From Cristatella mucedo (taxonomy: Eukaryota; Bryozoa; Phylactolaemata; Cristatellidae): 64,000 bases of DNA. The stretch is taken from NCBI GenBank assembly GCA_009760855.2, contig WPIO01000194.1:186001-250000 (forward strand), read 5' to 3'. Position 1 is the first letter of the stretch. Every line of letters begins with the position of its first letter. The translations under genes and the position numbers were made by a program. Below, in pieces: positions 1 through 11,830 of this stretch. The notes below the pieces were generated by a model. The model was not told where the DNA came from and made no database searches. It worked only from the letters and a program-made list of their open reading frames with translations.

Positions 1-385
1 TGCTGCTCACTTTTAGGTAACTTCATTCTTTGGCTCCAGCCTATCTCTCAGATGTACTCTCCCATCAGGCCAAGCATCGTGCCACCCGCTTTTTGGAATC
101 CAACAGTCTACAAGTACCTCGTAAAAACCCCAAATACTTTGAAGACTGTGCATTTAGTTGGTATGCTCCCAAAGCCTGGAACTCCCTCCCGACCTGCATC
201 AGAACATCCCCTGACCTGACCACATTTAAAAATAATCTAAAAGCACACCTATTTAGGACGTAATTTAGTGGGTCCCTGTGATTCGTCCTACATGTGCTTA
301 TGCATGCTGACACTGTGCATGCTGCCACTAACCACATTTGCATGTTGATCCTGTGCATGTCACCCCTAACGACGTTATTCATTTT
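1..385 (+). repeat. Left arm of a perfect inverted duplication
   Basis: Every base checked from 1 to 385 pairs with 29822 down to 29438; identity stops at 386 (G here, a different base there). The left arm reaches the window edge, so its true length is unknown. Inward of 385 the sequence stays typical LINE through the 3' tail. Confidence 0.95.
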
Positions 386-525
386 GTTTGTTTATCATGC
401 ATGATATTACTCACCATTGAAGTGCATTTCCCTTTGCAGCAAATGTAAAGCGCCCAGAGAGAGATTGAGTTCTCTGAGGGCGCTTTATCAAGTGCATTAT
501 TATTATTCTTATTATAATTAATATT
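1..525 (+). mobile_element. LINE (L2/CR1-like) 3' end with ATT tail
   Basis: 3' part of a non-LTR retrotransposon. The frame from about base 30 to 263 gives the end of the reverse-transcriptase protein (motifs FEDCAFSW, APKAWNSLPT, FKNNLKAHLFR), as in the copies at 9 kb and 42 kb. A 3' UTR follows, with a hairpin whose arms are at about 448-461 and 470-485, and then an imperfect ATT tail. Bases 1-385 are identical to the reverse complement of 29438-29822, although both differ from the other family members at the same positions. The element runs off the left edge. It is not a host gene. Confidence 0.9.
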
Positions 526-530
526 ATAAA

Positions 531-3500
531 CAATGTTAAAGGTGACATGCACAGGATCAGCCTGCAAGAACGGTTAGTGACAGCATGTACAGTGCCACCA
601 CGCATAAGCACAAAAAGGACAAACCTCGTGGACGTAAGTGCTACGATATATATAATCATTTTTAGTTTCTTTGTTAACGTGGTCTAGTCAAGGAATGCCA
701 TGACACAAGTTGAAGCCATCAGAGCGTTTGGGAGCTTACTAGCTAAACGTGCTTAATAGGTAAACAACTTTATCCAAAAATAGCTTGTGGTACGATGCTT
801 AGCTTGGTTTGGGAGTAGATCTGATAGGTAGTCTAGAGCAAAAAAGAAGGGACCTAAAAGTGAGTGACCCAACCTTGAAGTCTATGTGCTACTTGACTGG
901 GAGTAAGTGCAGATCGGCGATAAGTGGTTTGATTCGGCAAACGAGACGCTCATGACAGATAAGCCTATTTACAAAGATTTGGACCAGCTGCAAGCGACTG
1001 ATTGCAGAAGCCGGTAGACCAGCAGGTATTAGTTACAGAAATCGAGACGGAATGTCCGAAATGCACGAGCTAATTTCGATGTGGTATTACTGTCTAAAGA
1101 AGCCCAAATTTTAGCAATTTTAAGAAGCTAAAAAGAGGCAGATTTGGCCATGGAGCTAATGTGATCGTTTCATGAAATGTCTTTTTGGAGCTAGACACCT
1201 AGATTGTGTGCAGATTCAACTGGAGATTTGCTGGCAGAACCGATTGTGAGCATTAACCATTCACATTTCTTTATCACACTCTATTATCCATGGCTAGCAA
1301 GCTGGTTTTGCCATCACTCAATTTAAAGTAGTGTTCTACTATCCATGTGCGGATGCCAACAATACATGTACCTAGAGAGTTGACGGAATATTTTAACTTG
1401 CTCAAGGGCTGAGAGAGCTTAAAGCAGACGCATTACAGACTCTAATCTGCATAGAAGTGAAAGCCTATATTTTGCCTAGCAAACGCATCGGCAAGAATGA
1501 AAATATAAACCATTAACAGAAAAGGAACCAAGCACAAAGCCCTTGATACCACATATTTCTGACATTAGTTTTTTGATCTTTGCCAATTCATATCAATACT
1601 GGAGTCTCCGACTGAGATAGTACCTGCAAAATTGCACTGCAGTATTAGTGATGCCCAAGCGAGATGAGAGTCGCTCAAGAAGGACTTGATGATCGATATT
1701 ATCGGAAGCTGCCGAAATATAAAAAAACGATCAGAGATACTCTACGTAATGCCAATTATTTATAGCAGTCTTGATAAAATCAAACGGGAACTTCCCGGCA
1801 AAGTTTGCGGTTACAATATTTAAATTCTGTAGGGCTGCCGTGGCTCATTTGGTGTCAGTGATATTGATGAACTAAGTGTCTGTGATATTAAAGAGTAACC
1901 TGGTGGAGGTTGGTTAATTTCTCTTAGTCTAGTCTTGGCGAGTCGTGATGGCACCATAGCTAAGGCGGTTGCTTTACAAGATTTCGGCCCAAGGTCATGG
2001 GTTCAAATCCTACAGTGGGCGATCCTTTATTGCAGCTGCAAGCAGTTGTGATAGAGTTAAAGGTTCTTCTTTCGCTATAGTTAAGAGGCTGTTTGATCGA
2101 GTAGTCTTTTTACTTATTTGCCTGACTACGAAACTTTCAAAGATAATGATACATAATCTGAGGCTAATGACATATTTACGACGGTAGTTATGCATGGCAG
2201 CAGCAAAACTGATCAATGCATCGAAGAGCAGGACTATGGGAATAGTGACTAAATGACTAGTTCTCTTCTTTGATCGGGATATGAACTTAGGGTCGAGATT
2301 ATTAGTGTCCTCTATAAATTTAGAAGTTGGTGGAAAGCAGACGGATGTTGCCACTAAGAGGTGGACTCCATGATCTTCTCTATCTTATCGACTAAGAAGT
2401 TAGTAAAGCGATTAGCTGTACAATCACAAGAGTTTCTAGGTTAGGAGCTTACCTGGGAGCGGTTAAGGAGATCTCGATCGTATACACCAGCATTTGTAGA
2501 TTATGCGTCTGTGATTTAACAATATCTGTATAGAGGCTAGACCTGCCTTTGCTAAGATTGACAATTATGATCTACTGTCGTCTTCTAGTGCCTTTCGATG
2601 GACAGTCGGTTCTTATCACTTTTATGCTCTTTCAAGCTCGCACTTAGCAGACTTAGTTAGTTCAATGTCTGTTGTAAACAAAAGGACGTAGGGAGGTGAA
2701 GCACAGTGTGCCTATTCAGAGGTGCAAACTCGTCGAGCATGTCAGCTAGTATCTTGTTGCAGCAATCTGCCAATGATGACAGGGTGGAGGGGCATTAAGC
2801 AGTAGGTGAGAAGCAGATATTCTCGCACGGACAGTGTAGATTTCAAGAGTCTTGCGATTTGGCAATTCACATGAGATTTTAGGTCACGAGGAGGTCACAG
2901 ATTGTAGGCTGAATGAGATCGACCAATGGTCGGTTAAGCATAACTCTGTAGTCATTTGTGATGATAGCCGGCAATTGTAGAAGAAAATTTTGTTGAATCC
3001 AACCCTTGACTTGAGTAGGACAATGCACATGAGATTTAAGGAACGAGTCAGTCAGAGTAAGAATATTGGTGCTGAAGGCATCAGATAAGTTATTAAAATG
3101 AACGTTGAAATCATCAATGGCGAATCAGGATCGATTTCGTACACCCTAAATCGATATGAGATCACAGTATAATGAGATAAATAATGACTAGGTACCTTGA
3201 GGACGATAGACAGCTGTGACCATCAGTAACTTGTCGTGTGAAATCGAAACAATAGATTCAAATCGAATGACTGCTTCTAGGAGGACTGCAAACACCTTAA
3301 AATTAAAGGATCAGCATGCAATAACGGTGGATTTACCTCCAGTTTTGATTTATCTAGGAGTTTTAAAGATGTAGGATCCTTTTAGGGTAGTGTCGTGAAT
3401 GTTCGGATGTACCGACTTTAGCCAAGTTTCTCTCAAAGCGAGCAGGTTGAGGTCTTTTTCAGAAACAAGTCTCCTAATAATAAGGGTTAACTGCCATTGA

Positions 3501-3665
3501 GCTAGAGGATTCCAAAGACAAGTGTTAGGTTGGGCAACCTAAATCATAGCCTGGTTATAGCCAAGCTAGAGAGATTCATGGCAACGCTTGAGGGAAAACG
3601 TGCCGAGCAGTTCAAGACAATGCTAGGAGTGCTAAACGGGCCGGTTCTCAGCTGACACTCCCTGT
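531..3665 (-). mobile_element. Near full-length, decayed LINE (endonuclease + RT)
   Basis: Read on the minus strand, this is a whole L2/CR1-like LINE with many frameshifts and stops. Endonuclease-like pieces lie near 3500-2650 (an ETWLKS-like motif, a YRPQ motif, DFNVHF). A linker follows, then reverse transcriptase with a SAASDNIDHQVLLERL-like stretch near 1700, a degraded GSVLG motif near 1540 and a truncated YADD (FYAD then stop) near 1450. The C-terminal domain runs to about 600. It lies tail to tail with the LINE at 1-525 and is interrupted by a tRNA-derived SINE at about 1936-2130. It cannot encode a working protein. Confidence 0.8.
1936..2130 (+). mobile_element. tRNA-derived SINE, copy 1
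   Basis: About 195 bp similar throughout to 11007-11192. It has a Pol III A-box-like stretch near 1950 and a B box GGTTCAAATCC at 2000-2010, followed by a shared body (AAAGG..CTTCTTTCGCTATA) and the ending TTTACTTATTT. It lies inside the minus-strand LINE at 531-3665, so it inserted later. The short frames here are chance. Confidence 0.75.
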
Positions 3666-5269
3666 GTCGGCTCGGGAGAATTTATCTTTTATTAATGCAT
3701 AATTCACAAGGAATAATGCACCAGCAATATCGTCTATAAATCCATTTGTGCGACAGTAACGAAATGATAATTAACCAATTTTAGCTGATTATACAGCATT
3801 TTTTTAGAGCCAGAAGAGCTTTTACGGCTATCCCCACCACTTGATGTGGTGATAAGTAAATAACCCAGTGCAGAATTCGAAGTCACGCCCTAGGGACCAA
3901 GAGCATGGCCGAGGTCATTAACAGCAACAACCTTACCCAGTGTAACATCACGGCTCACTATAATATGCATGCACAGTCATAATTAATAAGCATATTACAA
4001 GCCCGCACCATATCTCACAATGTCTCTTGTTTCGCGGACTCACCTCTAAGTGGTAAGCACTTAGATGTCCATAGGCACTTCATTTCTAGGCACTACGGTC
4101 ACCTACCAAACAAATGTGGTCTAGAAAGGTCTTAGCTGCATCCATTTGTAAATACAATGTTCGCGAGAACGTAGATATTCGGAAGAGAATTCTGCAACGG
4201 ACGAGAAACTAAATTAGTGCTTGGTGTCAGGAGGTAAAAATCCACATTGAGTCAGCTTAAAGATAATAGCAAAAACTGCACGCATTATTTTGGGCAAGTA
4301 GACATCTCACGATAACTCAGGTTAGGCTTTGGAACTCAACTTACTTCAGTCGCCTACTATCACGGTTATTTTTACCAGAACATAGCAAGTCAAATGTGGC
4401 GCTCTGCAAACCTAATATTGAGTCAAAGAATTTGGATCTGACTAGGGGCTTGCAGAAAACTGACTAGGGGAAATAGAGTAAATTTTTCATTAAAGCTAGA
4501 CACCAGTTATCGGTGCTAGGTTTTTGAAAGCAACAAAGCTCACGTCACCTGTTCACTAAGTGAAAAAAATACTAACGGCTGACAAGTTTTTTACAAAAAT
4601 TCTTATTAAAGTTCCGATGAGCATTTCTAAATGAGCTAAATGACTAAAATTTTCTAATTAACTAAGTTTAAACTATTTTATTACTTAGGCAGCTTTAATA
4701 CTATATCTCAGCTATTTTAAGTGCACACAAAGTTCCATGAAGTTTTATTTTGAGTCTGCTTCGTCCTCAGGCTTTTCGGCTGTTGGTAACTGGAAAGAAC
4801 TCATTTTCTTTTCAGTTTCTGCTAATGCTGTATCACGATTGGCATTCATCGGAAAATGCGCTGGTGGCGAATTAATAGTCTATCTGTATGCTCGTTGACA
4901 GATTCAAAATTCAGCACAAACGACTCAATTTAAACATCACGTCAGTGATAGTGATGCCCATATGGACACACGGACACATGGACCAACTATTTAACTAATA
5001 CATAATCTAGCTTGTAATAGGGAAACATTCTTTCATATAGAAGTTCTGGCCAACGTCGAAACTAAAATTGCCGAGCTGGCTAGCAAAACCAAGTGTCGTT
5101 ATTTAAACAGAACACTCCGTCCGATGTTGGAATTTTAAGAATCTCTGTGTATTGTTTTGTCTGATATTGACACTTTAATTATGAAAAAATATATGTCATG
5201 TCTAATTTTTCCTGTCCATTGAAAACTGAACTAAGTTTACAGATATTTTTGACTATTTTTGTATTTCAG
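3666..5269. other. Non-coding, no clear feature
   Basis: AT-rich sequence with stops in all frames. A good 3' splice site (pyrimidine run then TTTTCAG) occurs near 4824, but the frame after it does not clearly continue the channel protein. If the inversion model is right, this is part of the intron before the TM2 exon. Confidence 0.5.
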
Positions 5270-5445
5270 ATGACTCGGGTGGAGCATCAGGACTTTATAT
5301 CGGCTTCAGCTTCATGACTTTTGTTGAGCTTGCACAAGTGATTACAGAACTTGCATACGACCGCTTTCTCAAGAAAAATAATGCAGTGCAGTCTATTTCT
5401 TTGTCAACAAGCAGCATCAGAAAAAAAACATTCTCAGGCGCTTAA
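5270..5445 (+). CDS. DEG/ENaC channel last exon (TM2 and C-terminus)
   Basis: Acceptor GTATTTCAG precedes an open frame of 57 complete codons ending in TAA at 5443-5445; the exon begins with two bases of a split codon. The peptide has DSGGASGLYIGFSFMTFVEL, which fits the signature of the second transmembrane segment of DEG/ENaC channels (the GG..GL..G.S..TFVEL pattern that forms the pore and selectivity filter), then a short basic cytoplasmic tail. There is no internal Met-led frame of useful size, so simple ORF calling misses it. No matching upstream exon was found on the plus strand; the exons it fits are on the minus strand from 31 kb upward. It is intact and phase-compatible, but now faces the wrong way. 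Confidence 0.82.
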
Positions 5446-6095
5446 TTTCTTTTCTTTTATGTTGCTTTAGTTACAAAATTATCAAAATGCTTCACTTGCT
5501 TTCTGACGACTTATGGGCACACAATGAATATCGTCAGAATCATTGGTGTTTCACTAATTTCATTACCTTATTTGCATGTTAGATCAAAATGCTCACTGCC
5601 ACGTGCTTTTACAGCTAAAACTAGCTCTGTGTTTATCTGTTTTTTTCTTACCACAGTATGACATCAACAAGTGAGCCTTTAACTCCAGTGGCATTGCAGT
5701 GCCGTGATTAAAAAATCCACTTTTATCATTCCTAATTTCTCTCATATTGCATCAAAGTAAGCTGCTAAGTAACGAGCACTCTGACGCTTGCATAGGAGTG
5801 CACCAAAAAGGATTCGGTATCCATCGATTTCTGTATCTATAGGGGTCTTCTCTTGATACATTCCTTATTAGCACGGTGGTACTAATTGTATTCGTTTAAA
5901 CTATATTAGAATTTACAAGGACACTGAAGTTTACTTTAAATCGATAGAAAATGCAGGCACAGCAATGACTTTATAGGTTCAATGCAGTGTTGTCAAATCT
6001 TAGTAGGGTGACTTTTCAGAGACCTATTCCGGAAAAAAGTATTTAGGTCTGTACACTCGAATCAAATTGCTTAGAACATATTCAAAGAGCGTTTG
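5446..6095. other. Non-coding, no clear feature
   Basis: Sequence 3' of the TM2 exon. It presumably holds the 3' UTR of the channel gene, but no polyadenylation site could be picked with confidence. Confidence 0.4.
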
Positions 6096-6160
6096 TGAAT
6101 TATAACAATAATACATTCAATAAAGCACCCTAAGAGAACTCAATCTATACTGAGGCATTG
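6096..6160 (-). repeat. LINE/SINE tail remnant
   Basis: The reverse complement carries the family tail: AAT-rich run, then a degraded hairpin (AAAGCACCCTAAGAGAACTC). No body of an element is recognisable next to it. Confidence 0.55.
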
Positions 6161-6984
6161 GGTTTGAAAAAAGTTTGTGAATCAATGACAGGAAGCTTTT
6201 CTCAGGTCCAGGCTCCGAACTCTTAAGTGTGCAGAAGTGGCAAATACCTGAGTGATTCATCAGTTCCAGCCACATACACTGTATAGCCAACTTGATGGAT
6301 CTCTTGCCTTTCATTAATCAGACGGAACACAATATGGAATTATCTAAACTGAAAAAATTATATTTATTTAACACTTTATTTCGTTCTCGAAATTCTATTT
6401 TCAAGTAAAAAGCAATATTCTGCTTCACTTTCAAAAGCTTTATTGCTGTGTTTGCATGTAAACTAGGACGCCAAGACTTTTCTTGAGCCCAACAGACATT
6501 ACAAGGTATTCTCTTTAGGTGCTGTATATCTGAAAAGACGCTTATTTGATACAGTAATTTTTCACTAATTTTATAATAAATATTCCCCATGCCTAGAAAA
6601 ATGCATCTGCTTTATGCAAGAAACCAATTGATGCAGTATCAATCAGGTATGGCTATTCACTATTCTCTTGCTCTGAAATAACATACTCAAAATGCCTCTC
6701 ATTTGTTCCGGTACTGTCATATATTCTTGAGGAACACTCATATATCCATGTGGACCATTCAAAAACCATCGTACGGGCCATAGAGGAAATATTACTTTTG
6801 TGGAACAGTAGAAATTAACTGTTTTCATCAATTTAAGGGATTCATAATTCTAAAAAATCATATTGACCATGCAATAGCTTGATGCTTGAATCGCACCCTC
6901 AGAGAACCAATGCTCTTCCTAGACTTTAATATGCACTGCAAAAAAGCATGCCAACGTGGATAGATACATCTATGGATCCTTTTA
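6161..6984. other. Non-coding, no clear feature
   Basis: AT-rich; three short minus-strand frames (62-90 codons) show no known motif and no splice pattern, and are probably chance. Confidence 0.45.
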
Positions 6985-7095
6985 TTTATTTTCTACATTA
7001 GTTTAGCACCATTTGAGTATTTTATCTCTATTCAGGCACTTTACATATGCCACGTCGCTCGAGACCTCGATTTTGGGCTTCAAGTAAAATTACCT
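6985..7095 (-). mobile_element. SINE with LINE-like tail, fragment
   Basis: On the minus strand a B-box-like stretch (GGTCTCGAGCGACG) is followed by GTAAAGTGCCTGAATAGAGATAA, the LINE tail hairpin in degraded form. The same order is seen in the better copy at 36632-36770. Confidence 0.45.
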
Positions 7096-8119
7096 TGACC
7101 CCCTACTGTCATTGCCGAGCAACTTTACCTTGATGCCAAAGCAAGACATTAGCTCAATGCAACTATAGTCGCCACCACCTCCTTCCTATTGTAAGGCAAA
7201 TCGAAGAACCGCCTTACTAACTTCTCACATCTTGGAACCTAAGCTAGTTACTTTTTGGTTAAAATTCCAAGCGTCAGCATGTACAAAGCATGCTAAGGAC
7301 AACGCAAGGAGATCAAGAGCAAATTCTATGAGGACCAGGAGTGTTTAAGATTTTTTTCAGGCTTCGTCGAGTAAGCCGAGGTTTTGATGACAGTCGAGAG
7401 TGAATTATAGGCTTTGGAAGCATTCAAAATGAAGGTATTCTCCGAAGAATTTGAGCTTGGTTCCAAGCGCAGCTAACGAGCATGAGTAAGGAAAGCCGCT
7501 CTTAGCCTGATTGAGATTTAATTCAAGTTGAGAAGCTATAGCATTAGAATAAGTTGACCTAAAATTCAGTGACAGAACTTAAATGTCGTAGTGCTGCTTT
7601 ATGGAAGAACACTATAGGTTGGTTTAAAAGTGATATTACGTGAAAACTGCTCAGCTATCGAGTGACTGGCCTGGCTGCAAAGTTTTACACCAACAGCAAG
7701 CACTTAATTGAATAGGCTGGTTGACGTGAAAATAGTGTGTTAAAGATTTTGGATACATGCTGCCACATATGTATCGGCCAACTTGATTGTTTCATAATCG
7801 TCTAGAACGGATTGAACTTTTTTAGCTTGAGTTTTCAGAAACTCGGAAGAATTGACAGTGCTTCTGATGTAGTCAGCCATCACAGATACGGCTGTGAGTA
7901 ATCTGCATATAATTGAAAGCCGAGATCATGCTACGTGAACAGGATGGCAAGAAGAAGAAGAGAGTACATTGCGAAATAAAACTGATCCATCGCCAGCACC
8001 CGGTGATACCTAGCTCTTTCTTTAGAAGCTCCTTGGACTGCTTCTATCCGCATCAAAGCTCTGCATTATAACACTTTAGATTTTACCTAAATGATTGCAA
8101 AGCAGCGCGAGAGACACCA
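7096..8119. other. Non-coding, no clear feature
   Basis: No gene or repeat recognised. It may include the left end of the pogo element, whose terminal repeat was not located. Confidence 0.4.
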
Positions 8120-10620
8120 AGGCGTTGCCTGTGTTGCCGTTAGCACTGCATGCAGAATATCGAGCCCTGGGCTATTGCTGTTGATGCATTGCAAGCTACG
8201 GTCATTGCACGGTGCTGGCATTGTGTGGCTATCCGAACTAGTGACGTTTGTTCGCTCATTATGCCATCCTTTTTTGACGGGCTAATGATTAGTTGTTTGA
8301 TAAATTCTGTACAGTATCATTTAGGATAGTGCTTCAAAACTAAATAGGCTCACAATTGAGTAAAAGCTGCAAGTTTTGGAGCCGTTGAAAAAACCTGCTT
8401 AGTTGAGGAGTTCAACTTGAGTCAGTCGATCATATCCAAATATAGGAAAGCAGAAAAATAGAGATTCTCCGTGAAGCACTCACCAAAGGAGATCTTAACA
8501 GAAAAATAAAGCACACAAGTCCAAAAATAAAAAGATGCCGATGAGCACTGGATGCAATAATTCATTGCATGCAATAGAAAAAATGCTGCTATCAATGCCC
8601 CGTTAATGACACTGACGGCCAGGCAGCTACCTGTGAAGCATGGTTTTATGTCATTCGTCTAAAAAAATGGCTGGCTATAGCGTCTTTAAATGTTGCATGA
8701 AATTAAGTTTATGAAGATTAGTCGTGAACATAACAATAATAATAATAATGTACTTGATAAAGCACCGTCAGAGAACTTAATCTCTTTCAAGGCGCTTTAC
8801 ATTTGCAGCAAAGGGAAATGCAATTAAATGGTAAGTAAAATCATGCTTGAAAAACAAACAAAATAAATATCATGGTTTGGGATAGACATGCACAGGGTCA
8901 GCATGCAAATGTGGTTAGTGGCAGCATGCACAGTGTCAGCACGCATAAGCACATCAAGGACAAATCACAGGGACCCACTAAAAGCTATCCTAAATAGGTG
9001 TGTTTTTAAGTTCCTTTTAAATGTGGTCAGGTCAGGAGATGTTCTGACGCAGGTCGGGAGGGAGTTCCAGGCTTTGGGAGCATATGAACTAAATGCACGG
9101 TCTCCAAAAGATTTAAGGTTTGTACGAGGTATTTCTAGACTGTTAGGTTCCGAAAAGTGGGTGGTACGAGGCTTGGCCTGATGGGGGAGTATGTCGGAGA
9201 GATAGGCTGGTGCCATTGAATGAAGGGACCCAAAAGTGAGCGACAAAACCTTGAAGTCAATCCGTTGCTTGACTGGTAGCCTGTGCAGGTCGGCGAGAAG
9301 TGGAGTTATGTGGCAACTGCGACGCTCACGACAGACAAGCCTAGTGGCAGAGTTTTGCACCAGCTGCAATCGCCTGATCGCACATGCTGGTAGGCCAGTA
9401 AGCAGTGAATTGCAAAAGTCGAGACGAGATGTCACGAATACATGGACCAACTTAGACACGGTATCCTTATCTAAACAAGCCCGAAATTTAGCAATATTAT
9501 GAAGCTGAAAATAGGCAGATTTGACCGTGGAGCTGATATGGTCGTCTAACGAGAGGTAGCTTTGGAATATGACACCTAGATTTCGAGCTGATTCGACAGG
9601 AGATATGCTGGCAAAGCCAAGTTTGAGTGTCAACCTTTCCAATTTCTGAATCACACTGGGTTTGCCCATAACTAGTAAGTTAGTTTATCATCGTTTAGTT
9701 TTGAACGAGCTGCTGTCAATAAATCCAGAGTCTTAAATTGGACTGCCAACTTTTTGCCCACCTCGATTGAAGGGTGCGAAGCATCCGATGTCATTAGTGC
9801 CTGCGAAACAGGCCTGTTGCTCAAAGCAACACCGTCGGACATAATTAGCTGTCACTATAATCAACCGATTGCTGCAAAGAAGCTGAAAGAACGAATGACT
9901 GAGACTCTTCTTTGCAAAGCTAATAGCACCCAGAAAAGACATTTTTAATGGAAATAAGTGCCAATCCGTAGTATTTCGAACTGCTCGACTGAGTTTGCGG
10001 TATTGCAGAAATAGCACCGCTTGGATGGGCAGTCAAATTTGGTCTGATATTCGTCTTCAGTTTGATCGCCCATGGAAAAATTATTCTGTTTTCCGAAAAC
10101 GCCGCTTATCTTAAAGTAAAAGGTCAAATTAAGAATATCCAACTGGTGTTTACGAAACCGAAATCAACATTTCTTAGACAACCGCTAGCTCTAGGAATCA
10201 TCGGTACCACGAAAGTCCACTTCAGAACGCCAACGAGAAGGTTGAATCAGGTTATTAAATTGAGGCACAATTTTTAAATAACCAAAGTCAAAGTATGGGA
10301 AAGTTGCTTCTTCTGTGATGAAGCAGGCTTAGCGGCTGGTGTCGCCTGCTACAGTTGAAACTGTTTCAGAGAAACCGGCTTCCCAACTTTTGGTTAGCAA
10401 GACAATGAAAGTGTTGTTCTGCTGATTCCACCAATGACTACTGAGCTAGGAGAAGCATTAAAGCAAGAAGATTTTGATGCTTTAGCAGAACACGAAAATA
10501 AAGTTGCATGCCTTGGCACGTTAACCGATGCTGATTTTTGGGAGCAAGTATAGCAAAAAAATAAAAATGGGTATGATTAGAACGACACGGAAGATCTCGA
10601 AGACATCATATGCCGTAGGA
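8120..10620 (+). pseudogene. pogo/Tigger-type transposase relic, split by a LINE
   Basis: A decayed Tc1/mariner-superfamily element. Near 8366-8450 a frame matches the CENP-B/pogo helix-turn-helix (EEFNLSQSIISKYRK). From about 9760 the DDE domain follows (ACETGLLLKA, KLKERMTETLLCKANST, TAWMGSQIW, NIQLVF, QPLALGI), then a C-terminal region with NCFRETGFP and LGTLTDADFWEQV near 10530. The first catalytic Asp is Cys here (CETG), whereas the second copy at 17.5 kb keeps DETG. A minus-strand LINE at 8732-9733 cuts it between the DNA-binding and catalytic parts. Several stops and frameshifts; inactive. Confidence 0.8.
8732..9733 (-). mobile_element. LINE (L2/CR1-like), 5'-truncated, inside pogo element
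   Basis: The minus strand has a 234-codon open frame at 8965-9669, the C-terminal reverse-transcriptase part of the LINE (SARNLGVIFQ, AYFQLHNIAKF, FVTSRLDFCNSLLTGLP, RLQLVQNSATRLVCR, HLFR). It is the best preserved LINE copy in the window. The 3' UTR is of the subtype with TATCCCAAACCATGATATTC and ends in an AAT run at 8732. The pogo copy at 17.45 kb shows the uninterrupted site. Confidence 0.9.
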
Positions 10621-11006
10621 ATGCATGTTAACACACAAACACGCTTAACATACGCTGGAAACTGTTCGTCATTACTTGCAGCAAAATTTACGTAATACAA
10701 CCAATACTATGCAATTTGCAGATAAGATGGGGCCAACCCAAAATCAAATGTTGCGGAGAATTGCGTTATTATGTTCGCCTTGTTTGTTTTACTTGTTAAA
10801 TTGACACTAAAAAACTCTGGTTAAGTTGTAGGCCATAGTAGTTTCACTCCGCATATGGGAACATTTTGCAATTATAATTGCTTGTTTTTCGACCCAATTA
10901 TTCACCACCGTCGACTGTATTATTATTGTAGCCGAGTTCTAGGGGGTCAGAGGCCATTTCCCGCCATGCCCCGCCACACTCCGGCCACTCGGCCGCTCGC
11001 CATGCA
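10621..11006. other. Non-coding, no clear feature
   Basis: Between the pogo relic and the second SINE copy. It may contain the right end of the pogo element; no terminal repeat was identified. Confidence 0.4.
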
Positions 11007-11192
11007 GGTGAGCCGTGATAGCACACTGGGTAAGGCGGTTGCTTTCACGACCTCGGTCCCGAGATCGTGGGTTCGATTCCGGCGGTGGAAGATCCTTTAC
11101 CGCCATTGTAAGTAGTAGTGATAGCCGTAAAGGCTCCTCTGTCGCTATACAAAAATGCCTGTTTAATCAGAAAGGATCTATTTACTTATTTA
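11007..11192 (+). mobile_element. tRNA-derived SINE, copy 2
   Basis: Better preserved copy of the SINE at 1936-2130. A box TAGCACACTGG at 11019-11029, B box GGTTCGATTCC at 11070-11080, 41 bases apart in tRNA-like fashion, then the shared SINE body. The sequence continues past the tRNA-like part and repeats elsewhere, so it is a SINE and not a tRNA gene. Confidence 0.82.
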
Positions 11193-11217
11193 TGAGCTAG
11201 AGTGCGACGAGCGGCAG

Positions 11218-11830
11218 TCAGGTCAGACATCTTTGTAATATCGCATGCAAAACAACAACAGGGGAACTAAACGAGGCTACAGGGGAATGTCCGATGCAAA
11301 GTACGCTGAAGGGGCTAAAGGCGACGCTGCAAGCTCGAACAAACGTGTTAGATGGACAGTCGGCTTCCGAAGTCCTGTCGTTGCACCGACTCTGTTCCAA
11401 CAGCACGAGCTTACGCCGTACAAGATCCGCAACCTGAGTAATTTCTAGGCTAGTCGGAGTCGACGTCAACCACAGTCGACAGCTTCCACCGGAAGGCACC
11501 AACTCACGGGGGGCCATGAACACGCTACACGGGAAACGCGGAACATACAAGTCACAACAACGAGCGAGCTTTCCAGGTTTACTCGGGCTTTGGGCACCGT
11601 TGCCTTGCGTGTGTGGCCGTATCGCCGGAGCATGCCCGCAACCATCCAGGTGCATAACTCGGCGAGACCACGAGCCTCTGAGAACACGATTTACTCGGCC
11701 AACTTCACCTACACACGAGCCCCGGTGACTTCTCGTCGCCGCACAGCCGACCATGCCTTAGGTCCGACCCCTGCCTAGCCGGCGACCCTTACCCGCATTA
11801 CAGACGTCCGGTCTCAGCCAAGCGAACTTA
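11218..11830. other. GC- and CpG-rich block of unknown nature
   Basis: About 600 bp that stand out from the AT-rich surroundings. The minus strand is open for 178 codons (11218-11754) and both plus frames have 67-70 codon frames, but this is expected where stop codons are rare and no domain is recognisable. It may be the end of an LTR element, a CpG-island promoter or a recent insert. No second copy was noticed in the window. Confidence 0.35.

Noticed and set aside
30-263. 77-codon open frame at the left edge (and its twin at 29560-29793)
   Set aside because: End of a LINE reverse transcriptase, not a host gene.
2010-2354. 114-codon minus frame
   Set aside because: Crosses the SINE and the linker of a decayed LINE.
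4820-4905. Exon following a TTTTCAG acceptor before the TM2 exon
   Set aside because: The peptide does not match the channel family and no donor of the right phase is convincing.
11007-11100. tRNA gene
   Set aside because: A and B boxes are present, but the sequence continues into a repeated body and recurs at 1936; a SINE explains it better.
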